64,000 nt of DNA from Prostheceraeus crozeri. Taxonomy: Eukaryota > Platyhelminthes > Polycladida > Euryleptidae. The translations under genes and the position numbers were made by a program. This document shows, in pieces, positions 14,401 to 25,004 of this stretch (the stretch's first letter is position 1; every line of letters begins with the position of its first letter). The notes beneath the pieces were generated by a model. The model was not told where the DNA came from, ran no database searches, and was given only the letters and a program-made list of their open reading frames with translations. The stretch spans positions 95,736 to 159,735 of the forward strand of contig CAJQUW010007236.1 of NCBI GenBank assembly GCA_907163375.1, written 5' to 3'.

Positions 14401-15790
14401 GACGAGGAGGGGATGAAGGGCACACTGAAGGGGCCAAAGAGGGGACGATGTAGCAGACGAGGAGGGGATGAAGCGCACACTGAAGGGGCCAAAGAGGGGA
14501 CGATGTAGCAGACGAAGAGGGGATGAAAGGCACACTGAAAGGGCCAAAGAGGGGACGATGTGGCGGAGGAGGAGGGGATGAACGGCACACTGAAAAGGCC
14601 AAAGAGGGGACGATGTAGCAGACGAGGAGAGGATGAAAGGCACACTGAAGGGACCAAAGAGGGGACAATGTAGCAGATGAGGAGAGGATGAAGGGTACAC
14701 TGAAGGGGCCAAAGAGGTGACGATGTAGCAGAGGAGGAGGGGATGAACGGCACACTGAAGGGGCCAAAGAGTGGACGATGTAGCAGACGAGGAGACGATG
14801 AAAGGCACACTGAAGGGACCAAAGAGGGGACGATGTAGCAGACAAGGAGGGAATGAAGGGGACACTGAAGGGGCAAAAGATGGGACGATGTAGCAGACGA
14901 GGAGAGGATGAAAGGCACACTCAAGGGTCCAAAGAAGGGACGATGTAGCAGACGAGGAGAGGATGAAGGGCACACTGAAGGGGCCAAAGAGGGGACGATA
15001 TAGCAGACAAGGAGGGGATGAAAGGTACTTTGGAGGGGACAGAACGGGGGACGATGTAGCAGATGAGGAGGGATGAAGGGGACACTGAAGGGGCCAAGGA
15101 GTGGACGATGTAGCAGACGTGGAGGGGATGAAGGGCACACTGGAGGGCGAAAGAGGGGACGATGTAGCAGTCGAGGACAGGAGAAGGGCACACTGAAGAG
15201 CCAAGGAGGGGACGATGTAGCAGACAAGGAGGGGATGAAAGGCACACTTTACGGGCAAAACAGCACACAGAAGCAGACGAGGAAGGGATGAAGGGTACAC
15301 TGAAGGGGCCAAAGAGGAGACGATGTAGCAGACGAGGAATGAAAGGCACACTTAAGGGGCCAAAGACGGGACGATGTAGCAGACGAGGTGGGGATGAAGG
15401 GCACACTGAAGGGGCCAAAGAGGGGACGATGTAGCAGTCGAGGAAGGAAGAAGGGCACACTGAAGGGGCCAAAGAGTGGACGATGTAGCAGATGAGGAGG
15501 GGATGAAGGGCATACTGAAGGGGCCAAAGAGGGGACGATGTAGCAGACGAGGTGGGGATGAAGGGCACACTGAATGGACCGAGGACTGGACGATGTAGCA
15601 GACGGGGAGAGGATGAAGGGCACACTGAAGGGGCCAAAGAGTGGACGATGTAGCAGACGAGGAGAGGATGAAGGGGACACTAAAGGGGCCAAAGAGGGGA
15701 CAATGTAGCAGACGAAGAGGGGATGAAGGGCACACTAAAGGGGCCAAAGAGGGGACGATGTAGCAGACGACAAGAGGATGAAGGGCACAC
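5431..15790. repeat. Array zone B, more homogeneous, with short 51-bp units
   Basis: The middle of the array has long runs of near-consensus units, for example 7180-7450 and 11340-11480. It also has scattered short units in which GAGGAGAGGATGAAG is shortened to GAGGAATGAAG, a 4-bp loss giving 51 bp (near 6235, 7822, 7980, 8250, 8305, 9390, 9595 and others). Short units are rare in the flanking zones. Other markers are units with a GGGCGAAAGAG segment and units truncated near the GAAGGGC segment. I did not find a clear single higher-order period here. Zone boundaries are approximate. Confidence 0.7.
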
Positions 15791-18700
15791 TGAAAGGGCT
15801 AAAGAGGGGACGATGTAGCAGACGAGGAGAGGATGAAACATAAACTGAAGGGGCCAAAGAGGGGACGATGTAGCAGACGAAGAGAGGATGAAACATAAAC
15901 TGAAGGGGCCAAAGAGGGGACGATGTAGCAGACGAGGAGAGGATGAAGGGAATACTGAAGGGGCCAAAGAGGGGACGATGTAGCAGACGAGGAAGGGATG
16001 AAGGGTACTTTAGAGGGGACAAAGAGAGGACGATGTAGCAGACGAGGAGAGGATGAAGGGCACACTGAAGGGGTCAAAGATGGGACGATGTAGCAGACGA
16101 GGAGGGGATGAAGGGCACACTGAAGGGGCCAAAGAGTGGACGATGTAGCAGACGAGGAGAGGATGAAGGACACACTGAAGGGGCCAAAGAGGGGACAATG
16201 TAGCAGACGAGGAATGAAGGGCACACTGTAAAGGCTAAAGAGCGGACGATGTAGGAGACGAGGAGGGGATGAAGGGCACACTGAAGGGGCCAAAGAGGGG
16301 ACGATGTAGCAGACGAAGAGAGGATGAAAGGCACACTAAAGGGGCCAAAGAGTGGACGATGTAGCAGAGGAGGAGGGGATGAAGGGCATACTGAAGGGGC
16401 CAAAGAGCGGACAATGTAGCAGACGAAGAGGGGATGAAGGGCACACTAAAGGGGCCAAAGAGGGGACGATGTAGCAGACGAGGAAAGGATGAACGGCACA
16501 CTAAAAAGGCCAAAGAGGGGACGATGTAGCAGACGACAAGAGGATGAAGGGCACACTGAAAGGGCTAAAGAGCGGACGATGTAGGAGACGAGGAGGGGAT
16601 GAAGGGCACACTGAAGGGGCCAAAGAGGGGACGATGTAGCAGACGAAGAGAGGATGAAAGGCACACTAAAGGGGCCAAAGAGTGGACGATGTAGCAGAGG
16701 AGGAGGGGATGAAGGTCATACTAAAGGGGCCAAAGAGGGGACAATGTAGCAGACGAAGAGGGGATGAAGGGCAGACTAAAGGGGCCAAAGAGGGGACGAT
16801 GTAGCAGACGAGGAAAGGATGAACGGCACACTAAAAAGGCCAAAGAGGGGACGATGTAGCAGACGACAAGAGGATGAAGGGCACACTGAAAGGGCTAAAG
16901 AGGGGACGATGTAGCAGACGAGGAGAGGATGAAACCTAAGCTCAAGTGGCCAAAGAGGGGACGATGTAGCAGACGAAGAGAGGATGAAACATAAACTGAA
17001 GGGGCCAAAGAGGGGACGATGTAGCAGACGAGGAGAGGATGAAGGGAATACTGAAGGGGCCAAAGAGGGGACGATGTAGCAGACGAGGAAGGAATGAAGG
17101 GGACACTCGAGGGGACGAGGAGAGGACGATGTAGCAGACGAGGAGAGGATGAAGGGCACACTGAAGGGGTCAAAGATGGGACGATGTAGCAGACGAGGAG
17201 GGGATTAAGGGCACACTGAGGGGGCCAAAGAGTGGACGATGTAGCAGACGAAGAGAGGATGAAAGGCACACTAAAGGGGCCAAAGAGTGGACGATGTAGC
17301 AGACGAGGAGGGGATGAAGGGCACACTGAAGGGGCCAAAGAGGGGACGATGTAGCAGACGAGGAGGGGATGAACGGCACACTGAAAAGGCTAAAGAGGGG
17401 ACGATGTAGCAGGCGAGGAGAGGATGAAGGGCACACTGAAAGGGCCAAAGAGGGGACGATGTGGCGGAGGAGGAGGGGATGAACGGCACACTGAAAAGGC
17501 CAAGGAGGGGAAGATGTAGCAGACCAGGAAGGGATGAAGGGCACACTGAATGGGCCAAAGAGGGCACGATGTAGCAGACGAGGAAGGGATGAAGGGTACA
17601 CTGAAGGGGACAGACAGGGGACGATGTAGCAGACGAGGAAGGGATGAAGCGCACACTGAAGGGGCCAAAGAGTGGACGATGTAGCAGACGAGGAGAGGAT
17701 GAAGGGGACACTGAAGGGGCAAAAGAGGGGACGATGTAGCAGACGAGGAGAGGATGAAAGGCACACTCAAGGGTCCAAAGAAGGGACGATGTAGCAGACG
17801 AGGAGAGGATGAAGGGCACACTGAAGGGGCCAAAGAGTGGACGATGTAGCAGATGAGGAGGAGATGAAGGGCATACTGAAGGGGCCAAAGAGGGGACGAT
17901 GTAGCAGACGAGGTGGGGATGAAGGGCACACTGAATGGACCGGGGACTGGACGATGTAGCAGCCGGGGAGAGGATGAAGGGCACACTGAAGGGGCCAAAG
18001 AGTGGACGATGTAGCAGACGAGGAGAGGATGAAGGGGACACTAAAGGGGCCAAAGAGGGGACAATGTAGCAGACGAAGAGGGGATGAAGGGCACACTAAA
18101 GGGGCCAAAGAGGGGACGATGTAGCAGACGAGGAAAGGATGAACGGCACACTAAAAAGGCCAAAGAGGGGACGATGTAGCAGACGACAAGAGGATGAAGG
18201 GCACACTGAAAGGGCTAAAGAGGGGACGATGTAGCAGACGAGGAGAGGATGAAACATAAACTGAAGGGGCCAAAGAGGGGACGATGTAGCAGACGAAGAG
18301 AGGATGAAACATAAACTGAAGGGGCCAAGGAGGGGACGATGTAGCAGTCGAGGAAGGGATGAAGGGTACTTTAGAGGGGACAAAGAGAGGACGATGTAGC
18401 AGACGCGGAGAGGATGAAGGGCACACATAAGGGGTCAAAGATGGGACGATGTAGTAGACGAGGAGGGGATGAAGGGCACACTGAAGGGGCCAAAGAGGGC
18501 ACGATGTAGCAGACGAGGAGAGGATGAAGGAAACACTGAAGGGGCCAAAGAGGGGACAATGTAGCAGACGAGGAATGAAGGGCACACTGTAAAGGCTAAA
18601 GAGCGGACGATGTAGGAGACGAGGAGGGGATGAAGGGCACACTGGAGGGGCCAAAGAGGGGTAGATGTAGCAGACGAGGAAGGGATGAAAGGCACACTGA

Positions 18701-20902
18701 AGGGGCCAAAGAGGGGACGATGTAGCAGACGAAGAGAGGATGAAAGGCACACTAAAGGGGCCAAAGAGTGGACGATGTAGCAGAGGAGGAAGGGATGAAG
18801 GGTACATTGAAGGGGCCAAAGAGGGGACGATGTTTCAGACGAGGAAGGGATGAAGGGCACACTGAAGGGGCCAAAGAGTGGACGATGTAGCAGACGAGGA
18901 GAGCATGAAAGGCACACTGAAGGGGCCAAAGAGGGGACGATGTAGCAGACAAGGAGGGAATGAAGGGGACACTGAAGGGGCAAAAGAGGGCACGATGTAG
19001 CAGACATGGAAGGGATGAAGGGTACATTGAAGGGGCCAAAGAGGGGACGATGTTTCAGACGAGGAAGGGATGAAGGGCACACTGAAGGGGCCAAAGAGTG
19101 GACGATGTAGCAGACGAGGAGAGCATGAAAGGCACACTGAAGGGGCCAAAGAGGGGACGATGTAGCAGACAAGGAGGGAATGAAGGGGACACTGAAGGGG
19201 CAAAAGATGGGACGATGTAGCAGACGAGGAGAGGATGAAAGGCACACTGAAGGGGCCAAAGAAGGGACGATGTAGCATACGAGGAGAGGATGAAGGGCAC
19301 ACTGAAGGGGCCAAAGAGGGGACGATATAGCAGACGAGGACAGGATGAAAGGCTCACTGAAGGGGCCAAAGAAGGGACGATTTAGCCGACGAGGAGGGGA
19401 TGAAGGGCACACTAGAGGGGCCAAAGAAGGGACGATGTAGCAGACGAGGAGAGGATGAAAGGCACACTGGAGGGGCCAAAGAGGGGACGATGTAGCAGAC
19501 GAGGAGGGGATGAAGGGCACACTGGAGGGGCCAAAGAGGGGACGATGTAGCAGACGAGGAGAGGATGAAACATAAACTGAAGGGGCCAAAGAGGGGACGA
19601 TGTAGCAGACGAAGAGAGGATGAAACATAAACTGAAAGGGCCAAAGAGGGGACGATGTAGCAGTCGAGGAGAGGATGAAGGGAACACTGAAGGGGCCAAA
19701 GAGAGGACGATGTAGCAGACGAGGAAGGGATGAAGGGTACTTTAGAGGGGACAAAGAGAGGACGATGTAGCAGACGAGGAGAGGATGAAGGGAACACTGA
19801 AGGGGTCAAAGATGGGACGATGTAGCAGACGAGGAGGGGATGAAGGGCACACTGAAGGGGCCAAAGAGTGGACGATGTAGTAGACGAGGAGGGGATGAAG
19901 GGCACACTGGAGGGGCCAAAGAGGGGACGATTTAGCAGACGAGGAGGGGAAGAAAAGCACACTGAAAGGGCCAAAGAGTGGACGATGTAGCAGAGGAGGA
20001 GGGGATGAAGGGCATACTGAAGGGGCCAAAGAGGGGACGATATAGCAGACGAGGAGGGGATGAAGGGCACACTGAAGGGGCCAAAGAGGGGACGATGTTT
20101 CAGACGAGGAGGGGATGAACGGCACACTGAAAAGGCTAAAGAGGGGACGATGTAGCAGGCGAGGAGAGGATGAAGAGCACACTGAAAGGGCCAAAGAGGG
20201 GACGATGTGGCGGAGGAGGAGGGGATGAACGGCACACTGAAAAGGCCAAGGAGGGGACGATGTAGCAGACCAGGAAGGGATGAAGGGCACACTGAATGGG
20301 CCAAAGAGGGCACGATGTAGCAGACGAGGAAGGGATGAAGGGTACACTGAAGGGGACAGACAGGGGACGATGTAGCAGACGAGGAAGGGATGAAGGGCAC
20401 ACTGAAGGGGCCAAAGAGGGGACGATGTAGCAGACGAGGAGAGGATGAAAGGCACACTGAAGGGGCCAAAGAGGGGACGATGTAGCAGACAAGGAGGGAA
20501 TGAAGGGGACACTGAAGGGGCAAAAGATGGGACGATGTAGCAGACGAGGAGAGGATGAAAGGCACACTGAAGGGGCCAAAGAGGGGACGATGTAGCAGAC
20601 GAGGAGAGGATGAAGGGCACACTGAAGGGGCCAAAGAGGGGACGATATAGCAGACAAGGAGGGGATGAAAGGCTCACTGAAGGGGCCAAAGAAGGGACGA
20701 TTTAGCCGACGAGGAGGGGATGAAGGGCACACTAGAGGGGCCAAAGAAGGGACGATGTAGCAGACGAGGAGAGGATGAAGGGCACACTGAAGGGGCCAAA
20801 GAGGGGACGATGTAGCAGACGAGGAGGGGATGAAGGGCGCACTGAAGGGGCCAAAGAGGGGACGATGTAGCAGACATGGAGGGGATGAAAGGTTCACTGA
20901 AG
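15791..20902. repeat. Array zone C with higher-order repeat of about 1.1-1.3 kb
   Basis: A pair of adjacent variant units carrying GAAACATAAACTGAAGG (one pair slightly diverged) occurs at 15835/15890, 16931/16986, 18251/18306 and 19567/19622. Block spacings are 1096, 1320 and 1316 bp, close to 20, 24 and 24 units. Other variants travel with the pair, such as units with GACGACAAGAGG and units with GGTACTTTAGAGGGG. A duplicated block of about 200 bp carrying GATGTTTCAGACGAGG is visible near 18831 and 19029. Zone C variants are largely absent from zone A, so the two higher-order families are distinct. Confidence 0.8.
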
Positions 20903-21235
20903 ACAAAAAAGCAGACAATTGTAAGATTCTTGTCCCTTCTTTCGTTGTATCTTTCTTCTACCCATATAGTTTACAGTGTAACTCGACCACATTGGCACGA
21001 CATCCGTTGTATTAGGCGGCAGTTTCGCGATGTTCATTGTTGCATAAAACTTCAGATAGTGCAGCAATTGAAGCATCCCAAATCAAAATTTCTATAATAT
21101 TTCTTTATCTATTTAGCCATTTCATGATGCCCAATGAAGATACTTAAATGCAAAGGGAAGTTTATTGTGAGTAAAACAATGACTTGTGCAATGAGGAAGA
21201 ATTCACATTCCAAAACATATGTCCCAAAAGTCTGA
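20903..21235. other. Unique AT-rich sequence next to the array
   Basis: About 330 bp of non-repetitive sequence after the array edge. Short open frames run across the junction but show no recognisable protein. No promoter or RNA gene was seen. Confidence 0.6.
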
Positions 21236-21484
21236 GCACTCTGTAGACTGTAAGCCATAAATATCTGTTAAAATTAACAGCTAAAATTAGTTTCAAGGTT
21301 TTTGCAGTCTGAACTGTAAATATGTAAAAACAGACGTTTCTTTATCTGTTATGAATGGATTTTAACTGTTACGTCATCACTCATCACGTTGTGACGTCAT
21401 CATTTTAACAGATATTTACGGATGTTTTCTGTGAAGCTTAGCGGTTATTATAGCTGTTTTTAACGGTGTACAGTTTACAGTGCA
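21236..21484. mobile_element. MITE-like element, 249 bp, imperfect terminal inverted repeats
   Basis: The left end reads GCACTCTGTAGACTGTAAGCC. The reverse complement of the right end reads GCACTGTAAACTGTACACC, which matches after a 2-bp gap. Inside these ends ATAAATATCTGTTAAAAT and GTAAATATCTGTTAAAAT also face each other as an inverted pair. The centre contains a perfect TGACGTCA palindrome and repeated CGTCATCA. There is no coding capacity. I could not find a convincing target-site duplication, so the family is unassigned and the exact ends may be off by a few bases. Confidence 0.5.
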
Positions 21485-22805
21485 CCTTCAGAAATGATTA
21501 AGAAGACAAAAGAAGATGCTCAGACATTTCAAATAATTGGGGAAAAACATTAATGAGCAGTAAAAAGGATTAACTTTGTTCATACCTTGACAGCGCCAAT
21601 TGAAACCATCGCTTCAACTTTCACGTAACTGATAATGACTTATCAATGTCCAGTAGAGTTCTTATGTAAACTCTGCAAGACGATGACAGAGTTAGACAAT
21701 GTTAATGACATTCAAACGAGGACTTACCAATACCGGAGAAGCCGAGAAGTGATTTGAACTGAGTCTGAACGCTCCTTTTCAGATATTAGAGACGACTGGA
21801 GATGAAATCAGTAGTAAGGAGAAGAATCTGAAGTGAAAATAAACCGCACATAATTGGACAGTCAGCTCATATTACTTTTCCATGCTATTGCCTTCTGGGA
21901 AGGACTTCCACACAGAATTGCATTGTCTCAACACGTGAGCTTATTCTAAATCATACAAATTGTACACATTCAAAACACACACACCTACTATAGCGAAAAT
22001 TACTGCATCCGGTATAATAAATATGAATTACCTTTGAGTCTACCTTCATTGGTGCGAGTTTCCCCCGGCTATTGAAGGGTGTCAGTTTATTAGAAGTTTA
22101 TTTGGCAGGCGAAAATATTTTCAATGCATTGTTTGAACCGTCTTTCCCCGTCTGCGGATTGCTGCAAAATCCCTCTTTATGCTCCCATCCGAATGACTCC
22201 ATCAGATTCGAAGAATTCAGAATATTGAGATTATAATGTAAGTCCGTCAAGCTCATGCACTCTAGCTAATGATCCCTTGGTCTCACATCTTTTCATCTGA
22301 TATTAAAGACGATAAAGAATTTGTGTGCCATGTCAGACCTAGGGTGGGGTCCAATGACTCCTTGATCTGCCCACCTAACTTCTGTTATTTCAATTGACAT
22401 GAAATAACACATTCAGAATCATTGTCAAAATGATAACTTTACATCGGAATGAGCGGCTGATATATTATCGATCAAAAAAGTGAATTGAAAAATATGGCTC
22501 TTAAGTACACTGAACCACCCACAGTTCTAAGGACCAAGCATGTGATTCAACTTCAGTATTCTTGTATTAAATAAATTACTCGGCACTACTTCTATGTAGA
22601 TATAATGAAATATATTGATGAAAGAAATAATTAACAGTTTTAGACATTTCTTAGTTGAAGAAAGACAATCCTGGCCTACAGCATTTCACGCTTGCAAATA
22701 GCATCATGGTCAATATCAGCAATTGGCTTTTAACTTTCGCCAGAAACAATGATGTTAGATTCAAAACATGAAGTGAACTGGTGAGACAACGTGGAAAATT
22801 TTCAT
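21485..22805. other. No gene seen; contains one dispersed repeat
   Basis: AT-rich sequence with many stops on both strands and no recognisable coding region. The only structure I support is the 22152-22230 segment, which has a diverged partner near 49000-49072 (listed separately). Confidence 0.5.
22152..22230 (+). repeat. Dispersed repeat, copy 1
   Basis: This stretch shares GCGGATTGCT, a TGCTCC segment and the block TCAGATTCGAAGAATTCAGA with 49001-49072 in the same orientation. The copies are diverged and differ by short indels. They are probably remnants of one interspersed family whose ends I cannot define. Confidence 0.5.
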
Positions 22806-23628
22806 AATAGTAATAATAAGCGTTTTATTCGTAGCAAAACAATACATGAAAATCTTCAATAGAAATCGAGGAGATTTATGAGAATATGACATGCGAAAGT
22901 ACAGAAGTAAAGAATATACAAAGGAAAGTCAGACTCTATTGTTGCAAAGCACAGCACATGAAAACGAGAAGCTGTTTCGTCGACGCATAGTTCTTATGGC
23001 AGGTAGGATCAATCTAGAGCTGTGATTTGATTCAGGAGGGAGTAGATGATGGAGAATATGAGTTGGATCACGAAGTGCTTGACGAAACAATCTCAGAGCA
23101 AGATGTTCTCGACGTTTGGTGACGTTGAACATGTCGCATCGATCACAATGCCTGGTATTGAAACCGTGTATGGTACGGAAAGATCTCCTACAAAGCGTAA
23201 CAAGTTTCTTTTTCAGAACACTACCAGGATAAATAAACACACTAGAATCATAGTCCATCAAGGAGCGTATAATACAGTTGTAAACTACTACAAGTTGATC
23301 ATGATCAAGAATAGGTTTTAGAGTACGCAGAACATGCAGACGCTTAGATACAGATGTAGCCATATACTTAAAATGATTGGACTCATCGAGCTTATCATTA
23401 AAGACAAGCCCCAGTATTTTCAGAAAACGAACACTTTCAAAATCAGTAACATCATGTAAAATGACACTTGAAAAATTAATAGTCAAAACCTTTGTCTTAC
23501 TCTGATTGATTATCATACGATGATCATTACACCAATTACAAAAATGGTTCACTTCTGATGAAATTAAGGACAAGTCATTGGGTTGATCTTTGAAAACAGG
23601 AACAATAAGAGTGGTTTCAGTTCAATAT
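22806..23628 (-). mobile_element. 5'-truncated non-LTR retrotransposon (CR1/L2-like LINE) 3' end
   Basis: On the minus strand the sequence enters inside a reverse transcriptase gene close to the FADD catalytic motif, at about 23628, and runs through the C-terminal region to a stop at 22929. A 3' UTR with AATAAAACG and a short TATTATTACTATTATG tail follows near 22806. Abrupt loss of the 5' part and an A/T-rich tail are typical of LINE insertion by target-primed reverse transcription. A target duplication was not identified. The family is judged only from the C-terminal motif style. Confidence 0.7.
22929..23628 (-). pseudogene. LINE reverse transcriptase, C-terminal fragment
   Basis: About 230 codons remain. 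The first residues read TTLIVPVFKDQ, which normally follows the YADD/FADD box; the two catalytic aspartates themselves lie beyond the truncation. Next come a NWCNDHRMIINQSKTK segment, typical of the region just after motif C, and an LGLVFNDKL segment, typical of the thumb. The C-terminal part has a CRRSFRTIHGF stretch and ends in NNRV. Reverse transcriptases of this kind copy their own RNA into a nicked chromosomal target. Without the palm this copy cannot be active. It could be CR1, L2, Daphne or a related clade. Confidence 0.7.
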
Positions 23629-24364
23629 TATGATAGTAAAATCTTCCTTTCCTTGATGCGTAGTTGACATATCTGACAACGAGACAATTTCCTAATTCAT
23701 CTTTTATTGCTTCATGTTTTAGTATCAATGAAATAATTCGGATATTAGGAAATGCCATTTCGCCATTTTTATACTTTTGACATTCTTAAATCCTCACTTC
23801 ATAGAGTAAGCATATACAGTCCGTTTCATAAATCGTTGCACATCACGAAAGTTCTTTTATCTTTTGCTTGTTCTCATAAAATATAATCAAGTGTTCATAA
23901 TTGATTGATTACTGAATTTATTCACTTCACCAGTCGGGACACTAGGCTTAGGAAACAGTGTGGTTTGCCTAATTAGATGAAGTAATTATTGATTGGAAGT
24001 ATGTTGCTTCATAATCACAGCTGATCATTTCATGTCGGCGCTCGGCTGTCCTCCTGTCATCATTGATTGAGTTGTAAAAGTCTTGTCGATCCCCTTTATC
24101 GGACGCTATCGTCATCAACTACGGTGTGAAGATTTGCTATTGTTTGTGAGCAGGTGCAGATTATGTGTTTTGCTTTAGTTTATGATTTAGGAGGTGCTGG
24201 TTTAGAGTGTATTGCTAATGCATGTTGCGGCATCAATTCTTGATTAAACAAGTTGAGATCGCATAAAGGATTCTTCCTATCAATATAAAGATATGCACAA
24301 ATGGAAAATCGTTGAATTTGAAATTATCTGAAAAATCCCGGTTAACCGACGAATAATTTATTAA
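23629..24364. other. No gene seen
   Basis: AT-rich, stop-rich sequence between the LINE tail and the PLE tail. I see no repeat with visible ends, no RNA gene and no coding region. Confidence 0.5.
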
Positions 24365-24365
24365 A

Positions 24366-24411
24366 CGTGCACGATATTTCACACACAACCTGTGCACATC
24401 ATCAGGTGAAT
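24366..24411 (-). ncRNA. Hammerhead ribozyme motif, type I, minimal helix III
   Basis: On the minus strand the conserved core CUGAUGA lies at 24405-24399. It is followed by a 7-bp helix II, GUGCACA with UGUGUGU around a GGU loop and including G-U wobbles. Then come GAAA at 24380-24377 and AUC at 24375-24373 as the NUH cleavage triplet. CAC before the core (24408-24406) can pair with GUG after the cleavage site (24372-24370) as the start of helix I. All invariant core residues I know are present. Very short helix III hammerheads are described in Penelope-like elements, and this one lies about 230 nt downstream of a PLE endonuclease fragment on the same strand. Activity is inferred, not shown. 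Confidence 0.72.
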
Positions 24412-24639
24412 GACATGTTCAACGTACGACCAGTTTCATGAGATGAATCAATGCAATGTGTGACGTCAGAGCGAACATAGAAATACATCAATGAATGAAC
24501 TAAAGGACAAACATGGTATTTTAGAAACAATACTACACTAACAATGGCCTAAAAGTAAGAAAAACAGTACGCAAAGTACATCTCATGTACATAAGTTAAA
24601 GCGAAGTAGTAAATAATTAGAAAATCTAAAAAAAAAAAC

Positions 24640-24932
24640 AGAAAAAATGTTCGGGACGGAAAATTCACAACGATTTACACCATCAACACGTTTTGAGTGC
24701 CATGCTTCTAAAAATGCACGTTTCTTGTAGTTCGGCTCATGCTCAATTGAAGACTGCCACTCTCTGAAGACTGCCAGTCAATACGGTGATTTTCATTAAT
24801 TGATTGTTCAGCTATTGCAGACTTTGTCTGGGTACATTAAGCAAAGGGCTGATTTGTTTTGATTGACACGCGTTCCAAAACCATGCCCTGTCTGGCCAAT
24901 GTAAGATCTACCGCAATTAATTAGATAATTTA
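24640..24932 (-). pseudogene. Penelope-like element GIY-YIG endonuclease fragment (C-terminal type)
   Basis: Minus-strand translation shows NCGRSYIGQTGHGFGTRV, the YIG half of a GIY-YIG nuclease. After a frame change it continues as KSAIAEQSINENHRIDWQSS, typical of the following H...IDW region, and a later segment resembles the usual AWHS/VNRC end. GIY-YIG domains nick DNA to prime reverse transcription in PLEs. The upstream reverse transcriptase is missing and at least one frameshift and two stops break the frame. The layout, endonuclease then 3' UTR with hammerhead, fits a canonical PLE 3' end. Confidence 0.65.
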
Positions 24933-24996
24933 CCGAAATTATCTATGCTCATTATGTATGCATTATTGAAATTATATGATTTTTATTATTTTTGTA

Positions 24997-25004
24997 CTTA
25001 TTAG
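24997..25004 (+). repeat. Target-site duplication of hAT element, left copy
   Basis: CTTATTAG, identical to 26284-26291. Eight bases is the length made by hAT transposases. Confidence 0.85.

Larger units (their letters stand above)
1..20902. repeat. Giant minisatellite array, 55-bp unit, about 380 copies
   Basis: A single tandem array fills the left third of the window and starts outside it. The common unit is 55 bp and reads GACGATGTAGCAGACGAGGA, then GAGGATGAAG, GGCACACTGA, AGGGGCCAAAGAGGG. The plus strand of this unit is 78% purine (24 G, 19 A, 8 C, 4 T). Units differ by substitutions and small deletions, so divergence is moderate. The array stops at about 20902, where a unit breaks off after CTGAAG and ordinary AT-rich sequence begins. 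Because 55 is not a multiple of three and the reverse complement has no TAA, TAG or TGA in any frame, the minus strand stays open over hundreds of codons in overlapping frames. I do not regard those frames as genes. Function is unknown. Confidence 0.97.

Noticed and set aside
1..20902. CRISPR-like array
   Set aside because: The whole unit is repeated without unique spacers, and the sequence is eukaryotic.
1..20902. G-quadruplex-forming array
   Set aside because: Each unit has three G-runs with loops of about 9 and 7 bases and then a gap of about 28 bases, outside the usual G4 pattern.
15..20918. Dozens of long minus-strand open frames (up to 802 codons) with Ser/Pro/Leu-rich repeats
   Set aside because: They overlap in all frames, follow from a stop-free reverse-complement unit, switch frame with every 55-bp unit and show no start context or domain.
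20830..21097. Short frames crossing the array boundary
   Set aside because: Their open part comes from the satellite; the remainder shows no recognisable protein.
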